A DNA stretch of 64,000 nucleotides, taken from positions 1,188,001 through 1,252,000 of the forward strand of contig NC_005090.1 of the NCBI RefSeq assembly GCF_000196135.1. Direction: 5' to 3'. Each line of letters begins with the position of its first letter. Position 1 is the stretch's first letter. The notes under the pieces are model-generated. The model saw nothing but the letters and a program-made list of their open reading frames with translations. It had not been told where the DNA came from and did no database searches. A program made the translations under genes and the position numbers. Positions 28,495 through 37,205 of the stretch are shown here, piece by piece. This DNA is from Wolinella succinogenes DSM 1740 (GTDB taxonomy: Bacteria > Campylobacterota > Campylobacteria > Campylobacterales > Helicobacteraceae).

Positions 28495-28603
28495 AATATT
28501 CCCACGCTGGTTTTGTTCTCGCCTCGGTATGACTTTGCGCTTCCCGAGGCGCTCCTTGGAGGGTGCATAAAATCCCCCTATCGCTAAAAAAAATCCTTGC
28601 AAC

Positions 28604-28645
28604 GATATTACGGTATTGATAACGATTCTTCCTTTGGACTACAAT
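28604..28645 (+). promoter_or_regulatory. Promoter with Fur-like box before the transport operon
   Basis: TTGATA (28616-28621), an 18-bp spacer and TACAAT (28640-28645) form a sigma-70 promoter 45 bp from the first ABC gene. The stretch 28604-28627 contains GATATTACGGTATTGATAACGATTC, resembling the Fur consensus hexamers GATAAT/GATAAC and covering the -35 box. Iron repression is inferred. Confidence 0.5.
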
Positions 28646-28689
28646 TCCCCATCCTAAAATCAACACAAAAAGTTTATCGAGGAGTTTTC

Positions 28690-30453
28690 ATGAATTCACA
28701 AGAAAAACCCTCACAGGGAGCGCTATGGCCTATCATGGCACCCGTGAAGGTCGAAATAGGCGTGGCGATATTCCTCGCAGCGCTCGCAGCGCTCGCTTCC
28801 ATTGTGGGGCTAAGCGCTCTGGCTCTCTCTATCGCCTCTTTGGTTCATGGGGCAATCGAGTGGGAGAAGGTGATTCTCGCGGGAGGATGCATGATAGCTA
28901 GCTTCACCTCTAGAATGTTTGCCTTTAGAATCTCCCATCTAGGCGCCTTTAAGCTAGAGCAGATTCTGCGCACCAATCTCTCTACCCATCTAGCCCAAAT
29001 CCCTTTGGGGCATATCATCACGCTTGGTTCAGGCTCACTCAAAAAGGTGATGCTTGATGATGTGAAAAATCTTCATGCCTTTGTGGCTGATAGCACTCCT
29101 ATGATTGGTCGTGCTGCGATCACCCCCTTTGCCTCACTCATCGCAATGGCGATTTTTGACTGGCGGCTGGCATGCGTGAGCCTAGGGGTGCTCCTTCTAG
29201 GAGGAGGAGTGATGTATTGGGTGATGAGAGATTCAGTCGAGTATCGCCGAAGCTATGAGCAAAATCAGGGCAAAATCAACGCCGCAGTGATCGAGTTCGT
29301 CCAAGCCATGCCTGTGGTGCGAACCTTTGATGATGGAAGCAGCTCCTTTGGTCGATACCAAAATGCCCTAGAGGAGTATCGCCGAAGCCTCAAGGAGTGG
29401 ATCGCCCTCACAGGAACCTCTGCAAGGATTGGCATGATGGTGCTAAGCCCTATTCCCACGCTCCTAGCTATTGCTTCGGTGGGCTCTTGGCTCTACTTGC
29501 AAAATGATCTCGAATTTGGAGCACTCATCGCTACTCTGCTTCTTGGCACGGGGATGGCGGATGCGATGATGCCCCTTATGTGGCTTAGCAACTTCATCAA
29601 AAAATCCGAATCCGCGGCTCATAAAATCCGCGACATTCTCCGTATCGCCCCCCTTCCTTCATGCCCAAACCCAGAGATTCCACGCGATTCTTCGGTGCGC
29701 TTTGAGGGGGTGAGCTTTAGTTATGAGGGGCGAGAATCTCTTGCGCTCAAAGAGGTGAGTTTCGAGGTTCCCGAGGGAAGCGTGTGCGCTCTAGTGGGTC
29801 CTTCGGGCGCAGGAAAAAGCACCGCCGCCAAACTCATCCCGCGCTTTTGGGATGTGAGCGAGGGGAGGATTCTTCTTGGGGGCGTGGATGTGCGTGAAAT
29901 CGAGCCAAGCGTGCTCATGGATCATGTCTCTTTCGTCTTTCAAGACACCTTTTTATTTCAAGACACCCTGTTCAATAACATCCTCATGGCCAAGCCAAAC
30001 GCCACCAAAGAGGAGGCGATAGAGGCGGCAAAAGCGGCGCAGATTCACGATTTTATTCTCACGCTCCCCCAAGGCTATGAGACCCTTGCAGGAGACCGAG
30101 GAGCGAATCTCTCGGGCGGACAAAAGCAGCGCATCACCATTGCGCGTGCCATCCTCCGTCATGCGCCCGTTGTTGTGCTCGATGAAGCGACCGCCTTTGC
30201 CGACCCTGAAAATGAGGAGGAGATCATCAAGGCACTCGCTGAGCTCATGAAAGGCAAAACCGTCATTGTCATTGCCCACCGACTAAGCACCATCAAAGAT
30301 GTCGATCAGATTATCGTCTTTGACCAAGGGCGCGCTATCGAGCGAGGCAAACACGAGGAGCTTTTAGAGCACAAAGGGCTCTATGCTAAGCTCTGGGGGC
30401 ACTACCAGCAAGCCCAATCATGGGATATTCACCACAAGGAGGCTCAATCATGA
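28690..30453 (+). CDS. ABC half-transporter, siderophore type (YbtP/IrtA-like)
   Basis: 587 residues from ATG 28690 with GAGGAG upstream. A six-helix membrane domain (about 15-320) is followed by an ATPase domain: Walker A G-P-S-G-A-G-K-S-T near 370, signature LSGGQKQR near 473, Walker B VVVLDEAT near 497 and H-loop IAHRLSTI. The exporter fold, pairing with a second half-transporter, receptor remnant upstream and MFS carriers downstream fit the YbtPQ/IrtAB group, which import ferric siderophores despite exporter architecture. The Walker-B-adjacent D-loop reads AFADPE, not the usual SALD. Import of a siderophore is inferred. Confidence 0.82.
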   Translation: MNSQEKPSQGALWPIMAPVKVEIGVAIFLAALAALASIVGLSALALSIASLVHGAIEWEKVILAGGCMIASFTSRMFAFRISHLGAFKLEQILRTNLSTHLAQIPLGHIITLGSGSLKKVMLDDVKNLHAFVADSTPMIGRAAITPFASLIAMAIFDWRLACVSLGVLLLGGGVMYWVMRDSVEYRRSYEQNQGKINAAVIEFVQAMPVVRTFDDGSSSFGRYQNALEEYRRSLKEWIALTGTSARIGMMVLSPIPTLLAIASVGSWLYLQNDLEFGALIATLLLGTGMADAMMPLMWLSNFIKKSESAAHKIRDILRIAPLPSCPNPEIPRDSSVRFEGVSFSYEGRESLALKEVSFEVPEGSVCALVGPSGAGKSTAAKLIPRFWDVSEGRILLGGVDVREIEPSVLMDHVSFVFQDTFLFQDTLFNNILMAKPNATKEEAIEAAKAAQIHDFILTLPQGYETLAGDRGANLSGGQKQRITIARAILRHAPVVVLDEATAFADPENEEEIIKALAELMKGKTVIVIAHRLSTIKDVDQIIVFDQGRAIERGKHEELLEHKGLYAKLWGHYQQAQSWDIHHKEAQS

Positions 30454-32234
30454 AAAAATCCGAATCATCCTTCACCAGCCTGCTTGATTCTTATAAAATA
30501 TCACTACAAATTGCAGGCTCCCGCGCGGGCAGTCTCAAAAAAAGCCTAGGATTCTTTATCCTCTCCTACACGCTTTTAGGAGCGAGTTTTAGCTGCTTTT
30601 ACCCTCTACTTGAGGCGCTCTACGCTCTTGATGTTGTTCAAACATGGAAGTGGATTCTTCTCATGGCAGGGGTGGGGTTTTTAAGCCTTGTGACTCGATG
30701 GCTAGGGCATGAGTTTGACTACTCTGGGGAAATTGTTGAGATCACTCATGAGCTCCGCATGAAGCTTGGCAAAAAGCTCCGCCATATGCCTCTAGAGACG
30801 ATGTATCGCCACCAAACAGGGGAACTAAACTCTGTCTTTGCTAGCAATGTTGATGAATCCGTCCTCCACCTAGGTGTGGTCGCTTCGCTCTTTTTTGAGA
30901 TTCTTTTGGTGCCTTTCTCGGTGATTCTTATCACCTTTTTCATCGATTGGCGCATGGCGCTCACAATGCTTTTAGTGCTTCCCCTCGCCCTCCCCCTCTA
31001 CCACTGGAAACGCCGCGCCTCCATCGAGGAGAAGCGTGACTTCACCGAGGGTAACGCGCGCCTTGAATCAGATCTCATCGAATATGTTCAAGGACTTCCT
31101 GTCTTGCGCTCCATCAACCAAGTCGGAGTGAACGCCAAAAGACTCCAAGAATCAACTGCTTTGGTGAAAGAGATTCAAAAAAGGGGTGTGCTCTCCTCCA
31201 CTTTGCCCATGATTCTTATGTCCACCCTCGTAGAGATGACGATGATTCTAGCGCTCACCCTTGGAATCTTTTGGGTTTTGGATGGCTCTTTCACAATTCC
31301 AAAACTCGCTGCAATGCTCGTCATAACCGCTAGACTCACCGAGCCTCTCTCTATCTTTTTGGCTGTCGCCTCTGTCTTTGACCTCATGGCTTCTGCTTTC
31401 AAGCGCATCCAATCGGTCTTAGAGACCAAGGAGATGCACTACACCCCGCCCCTCCAATCACCTCTGCAATTTGAAATCGCCTTTGAAGGGGTGAGTTTTG
31501 CCTACAATCACAAGCCAGAGCTCGCGCTCAAAGAGGTGAGTTTCCGCATTCCTCCCCGCTCTTTAGTGGCGATTGTCGGAGCCTCAGGGAGTGGCAAAAC
31601 CACGCTCACCAAGATGATCATGCGCTACGCTGATCCCAAAGAAGGAAGTGTCAAGATCGGGGGAATCGATATTCGCTCCATGTCCCAAGAGGAGCTGATG
31701 CGCCAACTCTCTGTCGTCTTTCAAGATGTCTATCTCTTTGATGACACCATCTTGAATAATATCCGCATGGGACGCCCTGAAGCCAGCGATGAAGAGGTGA
31801 GAAGCGCCGCTAGATCGGCTTTTTGCCATGAATTCATCGATCGCCTCCCCCAAGGCTACGACACTCCCATTGGCGATATTGGAGGCTCGCTCTCTGGAGG
31901 GGAGCGTCAGCGCCTCTCTATTGCTAGGGCGATTCTCAAAGATAGCCCCATCATCATGCTCGATGAACCCACCGCCGCCCTAGACACCGAGAGTGAAGTG
32001 GCGGTGCAAAAGGCGATTGATTCGCTCATCAGAGACAAAACTGTCATTGTGATCGCTCACCGCCTAAGCACCATCGCAGGCGCGGACAAGATTTTAGTCA
32101 TGGAAGAGGGGCGATTGATCGAAGAGGGGCGACACCATGAGCTTCTTGAGCAAAGAGGTCGATACGCCAGACTTTGGGAAGCTCAGAGCCGCACCAAAGC
32201 ATGGCATCTCTCCTCTAATGTGTCCAACCTATGA
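30450..32234 (+). CDS. ABC half-transporter, partner (YbtQ/IrtB-like)
   Basis: 594 residues from ATG 30450 with AAGGAGG upstream; the start overlaps the previous stop (ATGA). Membrane domain of six helices (about 20-325), then Walker A G-A-S-G-S-G-K-T-T near 377, signature LSGGERQR near 480 and Walker B IIMLDEPTAALD near 500. Both nucleotide sites have complete key residues, so a heterodimer with the upstream subunit is expected to hydrolyse ATP at two canonical or near-canonical sites. Substrate not shown by sequence; the context suggests ferric siderophore. Confidence 0.82.
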   Translation: MKKSESSFTSLLDSYKISLQIAGSRAGSLKKSLGFFILSYTLLGASFSCFYPLLEALYALDVVQTWKWILLMAGVGFLSLVTRWLGHEFDYSGEIVEITHELRMKLGKKLRHMPLETMYRHQTGELNSVFASNVDESVLHLGVVASLFFEILLVPFSVILITFFIDWRMALTMLLVLPLALPLYHWKRRASIEEKRDFTEGNARLESDLIEYVQGLPVLRSINQVGVNAKRLQESTALVKEIQKRGVLSSTLPMILMSTLVEMTMILALTLGIFWVLDGSFTIPKLAAMLVITARLTEPLSIFLAVASVFDLMASAFKRIQSVLETKEMHYTPPLQSPLQFEIAFEGVSFAYNHKPELALKEVSFRIPPRSLVAIVGASGSGKTTLTKMIMRYADPKEGSVKIGGIDIRSMSQEELMRQLSVVFQDVYLFDDTILNNIRMGRPEASDEEVRSAARSAFCHEFIDRLPQGYDTPIGDIGGSLSGGERQRLSIARAILKDSPIIMLDEPTAALDTESEVAVQKAIDSLIRDKTVIVIAHRLSTIAGADKILVMEEGRLIEEGRHHELLEQRGRYARLWEAQSRTKAWHLSSNVSNL

Positions 32235-33448
32235 TAGGGGTCGCCTCGCTTCCCCTCTGCCAGATTCTGCTTCTAGGGAGTCTCTATATCACCCAATATT
32301 TGGGGCTTGGATTCTTCATGGAGGCACTGGTAGCGATTCTTAGGCGAGAAGGGGTGCCCTTAGAGCAGCTTGGGCTTGTCTATCTGCTCGCCTTCTTTTG
32401 GGTGGTGCGATTCCTCTGGTCGCCCTTTGTGGATCGCTTCATCGCCCAAAGAGGAGGAGCATACAAGGGCTTCTTACTCTTTGTTCAGTTCATTCTCGTG
32501 CTGATGCTCGCCCTCATCTCTTTTCTAGAGATTCCCCAGCATCTCCCTCTCATTTTTGCAGCCTGCCTGCTTTTTGGATTCTTCTCAGCCACTCAAAGCA
32601 TCGCCACTGATGCACTCGCCTTCAAACTCCTCAGCGAAGAGAATCGAGGCATTGGCAACTCCATCAAAGTCTCAGGCAATCTCCTGGGCCATATCCTAGG
32701 GGGTGGTGCGGCTCTAGTGATCTATGAGTATTGGGGCTGGAGCGTCTCGCTCTATTTTATCGTGCTGCTCACGCTCCTCTCTTTTATCCAGCTTCTCTTT
32801 TTCCAAGAACCTCAAAGCCGACTCATCCAGCGTGCCGATGAGGTGAACTTCAAAGCGATATGGGAGTTTTGGCGAGGAGCGAGGCAAAAAAAGTGGCTCT
32901 ATCTTCTCTTCCTCTATCCCACAGGAATCTGCATGAGCTACGCGCTTATCACGCCCATTCTCGTGGATGCGGGGTGGGGTTTGGATCGCATCGGCTTTAT
33001 TGTGCACACCCTAGGCACCTCCATGGGAGTCGCAGGGGCTCTTGCCACAGGCTGGATGATCCGCGTCTGGGGTCGGCGGCGGATGCTCTTATCCCTCGCC
33101 CCCATTCAAGCTCTAGGCGTGCTCATGCTCTTTTTACCCCTTTGGGGCTATCACAGCGAATGGATCGTCTTTTTGAGTGCAGGCACCATCTACTTGCTCT
33201 ATAGCCCTGTCATGACGCTACTCTCCACGCTCATGATGGATAGAATCAGCCCCAAATCCCCTGCCACCGAATACGCCCTCCAGCACAGCCTGTTGCTCCT
33301 GCTTGGCTTTGTTGCGGTGGCTATCGGGTTGATCTTGGCTGGCAAAATCGGCTACCAAGGGGTGATTCTCCTCTCTTCACTCCTTTGCATTCTCTCCTTT
33401 TTCTACTCTATTCAATTTTATAAGGATATCTTCCATGAAAGAGATTAA
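32231..33448 (+). CDS. MFS carrier, RhtX/FptX or YbtX-like
   Basis: 405 residues, about 12 membrane helices. The pattern with early LGLGFFMEALVAILRREGVPLEQLGLVY and FLWSPFVDR resembles the AmpG-related RhtX/FptX permeases that take up siderophores, and the gene follows YbtPQ-like transporters as ybtX does in Yersinia. Starts inside the previous stop (ATGA overlap). Alternative: an AmpG-type muropeptide permease, which context makes less likely. Confidence 0.68.
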   Translation: MIGVASLPLCQILLLGSLYITQYLGLGFFMEALVAILRREGVPLEQLGLVYLLAFFWVVRFLWSPFVDRFIAQRGGAYKGFLLFVQFILVLMLALISFLEIPQHLPLIFAACLLFGFFSATQSIATDALAFKLLSEENRGIGNSIKVSGNLLGHILGGGAALVIYEYWGWSVSLYFIVLLTLLSFIQLLFFQEPQSRLIQRADEVNFKAIWEFWRGARQKKWLYLLFLYPTGICMSYALITPILVDAGWGLDRIGFIVHTLGTSMGVAGALATGWMIRVWGRRRMLLSLAPIQALGVLMLFLPLWGYHSEWIVFLSAGTIYLLYSPVMTLLSTLMMDRISPKSPATEYALQHSLLLLLGFVAVAIGLILAGKIGYQGVILLSSLLCILSFFYSIQFYKDIFHERD

Positions 33449-34637
33449 TGCCCTGCTTCTCACCAACATCCTCTGCGTCTCGGCCATGATGGCCTTTCTA
33501 TCGGTAGTGGGCCCTATCATTCGCGCCCTTGGCATGGCGGAATGGCACGCGGGTGTCACGGTCGCCATCGCTGGAATCGTCTGGATTTTTCTCTCGCGCT
33601 ATTGGGGAAAAAAGAGTGATAAAATCGGTCGAAAACCTGTCTTGCTCATTGGCGTGGCTGGTTTTGCGCTCTTCTATTTTGCCCTCTCTTTTTATATCGA
33701 TTTTGCCCTCCCCTCCCCTCAAAGCGTTTGGCTCTCTTTGGCGGTCTTGATACTCACTAGAGGATTGATTGGAGCGTTTTACTCAGCCATTCAGCCCGCC
33801 AGCACCGCACTCATTGCGGATAAAATCGCTCCCGCATTGCGCGCCTCCTATATCGCCAAGATTGGTGCAGCGAGTGGTCTTGGGATGGTGATAGGTCCAA
33901 TGGCAGGAGGAGCGCTCGCTCACTATGGCCTCTCGGTGCCGCTTTACGCCTCTTCGATTCTTCCTCTTTTTGCCCTAGGTGCGCTCTGGTATCTTCTCCC
34001 CTCCAAAGAGATTCGCCAAGAGGAGGTGAGCGAACCTGTCAAGATTTTTGACTCTCGGCTTAGACTCCCCATGTCTGCAGCGTTTCTCACGATGTATAGC
34101 GTGGTGAGCTCCCAAGTGTGCACGGGATTCTTCATCCTTGATAGCTTTAAAGAATCCGCCATACAGAGCGCCCAAACCACGGGCTATGTCCTCTCGATGG
34201 TTGGATTCCTCTTTATTTTTGCCCAAGTGATCGTGATGAAAAAGAGGGAGGTCGCCCCTGAGACTTGGCTCAAAAATGGCGCGCTCCTCTCGATGCTAGG
34301 ATTTTTGATCGTGGCGTTGATGGAGAGCAAAGGGGTGCTGATGCTTGGCTTTGGAATCGCCGCTATTGGCTTAGGGATGATCTTCCCCGCCTTTCAAGCA
34401 CTTGCGGCCAACTCAGTGGGTGCAGATGAGCAGGGCGCAGCCGCTGGCACCGTCTCCTCAGCCCAAGGCATGGGCATCATCATCGGCCCCCTAGCAAGCA
34501 CCGCGCTCTATCAGCTTGCCCCCCTCCTGCCTTTTCTTGTGGCCTCCTTGGCTTTTGCCACGCTCACTATCATGGCGTTTCTCACCCTCCGCAAAGAGGC
34601 GAAACGCGCCAAAGCGGCGCTGCAGAGTCAAGGCTAA
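33435..34637 (+). CDS. MFS transporter, DHA1 drug/siderophore exporter type
   Basis: 400 residues, 12 predicted helices. The loop 2-3 signature of MFS H+-antiporters is present (KKSDKIGRKPVLL near 56-68), and motif C-like glycines occur in helix 5 (GMVIGPMAGG). It overlaps the preceding MFS gene by 14 bp and ends two bases before mntP. The likely role is export, possibly of a siderophore or its breakdown product or of a drug; the substrate cannot be read from sequence. Confidence 0.7.
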   Translation: MKEINALLLTNILCVSAMMAFLSVVGPIIRALGMAEWHAGVTVAIAGIVWIFLSRYWGKKSDKIGRKPVLLIGVAGFALFYFALSFYIDFALPSPQSVWLSLAVLILTRGLIGAFYSAIQPASTALIADKIAPALRASYIAKIGAASGLGMVIGPMAGGALAHYGLSVPLYASSILPLFALGALWYLLPSKEIRQEEVSEPVKIFDSRLRLPMSAAFLTMYSVVSSQVCTGFFILDSFKESAIQSAQTTGYVLSMVGFLFIFAQVIVMKKREVAPETWLKNGALLSMLGFLIVALMESKGVLMLGFGIAAIGLGMIFPAFQALAANSVGADEQGAAAGTVSSAQGMGIIIGPLASTALYQLAPLLPFLVASLAFATLTIMAFLTLRKEAKRAKAALQSQG

Positions 34638-34639
34638 AC

Positions 34640-35188
34640 ATGATTGAGCTCACCGCACTTGCCATCGCACTTAGCATGGATGCTGTGGCGGTCTCCATCG
34701 CCCTAGGATCCAAATGCGAAGAGGAGATTCGCCAACTTGCACTCAAAGCGGGAGGATTCTTTGGGGTGGCGCAGATGGTGATGCCTCTTTTGGGATTCTA
34801 TCTTGGGGTGCAGCTCCATGATTACATCGGAGGCATCCACCACTGGGTCGCCCTGGGAGTGCTTGGCTTTTTGGGACTGAAGATGATTCGCGAGGCAACC
34901 CAAGGAGAAAAAGAGCTCGCCCTCTCCTCCCACCCCTCTTCATCAAAGCTTCTTCTCCTTGCCTTTGTCACCAGCCTAGATGCGATGGCGGCGGGATTAA
35001 CACTCACTCTATTGGGGCTACCGCTCTGGTTTTGTCTCCTTTTTATCGGAGGTTCTACCTTTCTCCTCTCTTTTGGTGGAGTGCACCTTGGGCGAAAGAG
35101 TGGCACCTACCTCGAAGAAAAAGCGGAGTATTTGGGTGGTATCATTCTGATTTTAATTGGAGTTAAAATTTTCATCGAACATTCGTGA
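34640..35188 (+). CDS. mntP: MntP-family manganese exporter
   Basis: 182 residues, six membrane helices in two homologous halves. Each half has the MntP Asp motif: LSMDAVAVSIALG near 11-23 and TSLDAMAAGLTL near 114-125. MntP exports Mn2+. Its place in an operon with iron-type importers suggests balancing Mn against Fe; elsewhere mntP is controlled by MntR and a riboswitch. No such riboswitch fits in the two-base gap here. Confidence 0.85.
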   Translation: MIELTALAIALSMDAVAVSIALGSKCEEEIRQLALKAGGFFGVAQMVMPLLGFYLGVQLHDYIGGIHHWVALGVLGFLGLKMIREATQGEKELALSSHPSSSKLLLLAFVTSLDAMAAGLTLTLLGLPLWFCLLFIGGSTFLLSFGGVHLGRKSGTYLEEKAEYLGGIILILIGVKIFIEHS

Positions 35189-35202
35189 GAGAGGATTAGA
35201 GC

Positions 35203-36462
35203 ATGAAGGTATGGCTCAAGGGAGCGATTTTGCTTGGAATCTGCCTAGGAAATATTGAAGCCAAAGAGCTTCAAGAGCTTCTCCTTAGCAGTCAAAACAG
35301 CTCTAGGATGGAGGCGAAAGAGCGCGCCATACAAAGCGCTAGGCTTCAAGAGGAGGCGCTCTTTGCAGGCTATCTCCCCAAAGCGAGCCTAGGGTATGAC
35401 CACCAGCGCCTCTCCAAGGCCTCTGCCTACACGCCCACACGGGTCAATCGAGGCTATGGAGAGGTGAGTGTGGTGATTTTCGATGGCTTGGCTAGAGAGG
35501 AGCGATTGGAGCAGTTTGAGCGCCTCAAACAGGCCAGAATCCACGAAGCCAACTTTGAGCGCGAAAATCTAGCCTTAGAGATTATCGAAAAATATTTCAG
35601 CTACCACTACACCCAATCCCTCCTCCAAAGCGCCCTCCAAAAAGATAGAGAGCTTGGCGAGAGCCTAAGACGCTCCAAAATCCTCCACGATTCTGAGCTC
35701 ATCCCCTTGGACGAACCAAGCGCTTTGGAGGCCGCTTTGGAGCAGAATCGCTATGAGATAGAAGCCTATCGTCTCCATCTCTTTCGCTACCAACAGCAGC
35801 TTGAGCTCCTAAGTGGCTCTCCCCTTGAATCGCTCCAAGCCAATTCTCGCCTCAAAGAGCCCACAGGAGGCGAGAGTGGCATTTTAAGAGAAGACCTTAG
35901 GGCACGAGAAGAGGAGGTGAACGCCCTAGAGCATCAAGCCAAAACACACACCTACTGGCCTACTTTGAGCGCAAAAAATAGCTATTCACACTATGACTTT
36001 AACTCCTATCTGGGCGAGGGAACTCCAAGCGCTCAACCTGAACGACAAAATGAATTCTTGCTCTCAGCCAAGATGGATATTTTTGATTTTGGGGCGATTG
36101 CCAAGGCGCGAGAGAGTGTGAGGATGCAAAAGCTCAAAGCTCAAAGCGAGCTCAACTATGCCAAAGAGAGCCTCCAAAAGGAACAAAAGATCGCCCTCTT
36201 CACACTCCAAGTCCTAAAACAGCAGCTCAAAGCCGCCCAGCTCTCGCTCAAAGCAAGCTCCACCGCCCTGGAGATACAGAGGCAGAAGTTCAGCGCCCAG
36301 CTCCTCTCTCACACCGATTATCTCGCTGCTCTATCGCAGGAGTTTGAAGCCAAGGCCAAGCTCCAAACCGCTCTCAATGAGTATGAAATTGCCAAGGCGC
36401 GATTCTACTTTGCCCTAGGCGTCCCCCTTTTTGAACAAATCACTTTGGAGAATCGACCATGA
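35203..36462 (+). CDS. TolC-family outer-membrane efflux protein
   Basis: 419 residues with a signal peptide (1-20, ending NIEA) and two long alpha-helical repeats (about 120-230 and 310-400) typical of TolC. First gene of a tripartite set with the membrane-fusion protein (4-bp overlap) and RND pump downstream. Equivalent to H. pylori HefA in arrangement. Confidence 0.85.
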   Translation: MKVWLKGAILLGICLGNIEAKELQELLLSSQNSSRMEAKERAIQSARLQEEALFAGYLPKASLGYDHQRLSKASAYTPTRVNRGYGEVSVVIFDGLAREERLEQFERLKQARIHEANFERENLALEIIEKYFSYHYTQSLLQSALQKDRELGESLRRSKILHDSELIPLDEPSALEAALEQNRYEIEAYRLHLFRYQQQLELLSGSPLESLQANSRLKEPTGGESGILREDLRAREEEVNALEHQAKTHTYWPTLSAKNSYSHYDFNSYLGEGTPSAQPERQNEFLLSAKMDIFDFGAIAKARESVRMQKLKAQSELNYAKESLQKEQKIALFTLQVLKQQLKAAQLSLKASSTALEIQRQKFSAQLLSHTDYLAALSQEFEAKAKLQTALNEYEIAKARFYFALGVPLFEQITLENRP

Positions 36463-37205
36463 TTAGGACTTTGGCTTTTTTAGGGCTCTTTGGGATTCTG
36501 CTCCATGCTCAAACCCCCACAGGAATCTACGCCACCTTCGAGGTGCAAGCCGTGCAAGATGCTTCGCTCACTCTCCCTATCGCTGGAGTGGTGAAGGCAC
36601 TTTATGCCGAGGTGGGCGATCACAAGAAAAAGGGAGAGATTCTCCTAGAGCTTCGCAACGAAGAGCAAAAAGAGCGAGTGGCGATGGCCAAGGCAGAGCT
36701 AGAAATGACACGCCAGCAGTATCTCTTCTCCAAAGCCCAATTTGAGCGCTACGAACGATCCCAAAGCGTGATTGAAAAGAACACCTTTGAGCGGATCGCT
36801 TTTGAGTATAAAAGCAAAGAGGAGGAGCTAAAAAGGGCGCAAAAGTCGCTCGCCTATGCCAACGAGATCCTTGATCAGACGATTCTTCGCGCCCCTTTTG
36901 AGGGAATCATCGCCCAAAAAAGCGTCGAGGTGGGGGATGGCATCAGCGCCAATAGCACTAAAGCCTTTCGACTCATCAGCCCAAAGCGCAAACTCCTGCT
37001 CTTGCTAGATAGCAAACATCTAGGAAGAATCGCTCTTGGAGATTCTTTTGTCTATAGCCTTGATGGGGTGAACTACAACCAAAGCGCCCCCCTCATCAAA
37101 ATCTATCCCACTGTTGATCCTAAAACGCGAAAAGCCCAAGCCGAAGCTCTCATAGAGGGGCTGGAGCCCGGAATCTTTGGCGATGGCCATATCAAGGGGC
37201 GCTGA
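36459..37205 (+). CDS. Short periplasmic membrane-fusion protein (HlyD/AcrA family)
   Basis: 248 residues with a signal peptide (1-17). Lipoyl-like halves flank a helical hairpin (about 75-145), followed by a beta-barrel segment (to about 240). It lacks the membrane-proximal domain of AcrA (about 400 residues) but matches the short HefB of H. pylori (about 236). It links the RND pump to the TolC channel. Start overlaps the tolC stop; stop overlaps the RND start by one base (TGATG). Confidence 0.84.
   Translation: MIRTLAFLGLFGILLHAQTPTGIYATFEVQAVQDASLTLPIAGVVKALYAEVGDHKKKGEILLELRNEEQKERVAMAKAELEMTRQQYLFSKAQFERYERSQSVIEKNTFERIAFEYKSKEEELKRAQKSLAYANEILDQTILRAPFEGIIAQKSVEVGDGISANSTKAFRLISPKRKLLLLLDSKHLGRIALGDSFVYSLDGVNYNQSAPLIKIYPTVDPKTRKAQAEALIEGLEPGIFGDGHIKGR

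Noticed and set aside
28526-28560. GCCTCGG ... CCGAGGC inverted repeat after the receptor remnant as terminator
   Set aside because: Only a 7-bp stem with a long loop and no T-run; too weak to call.
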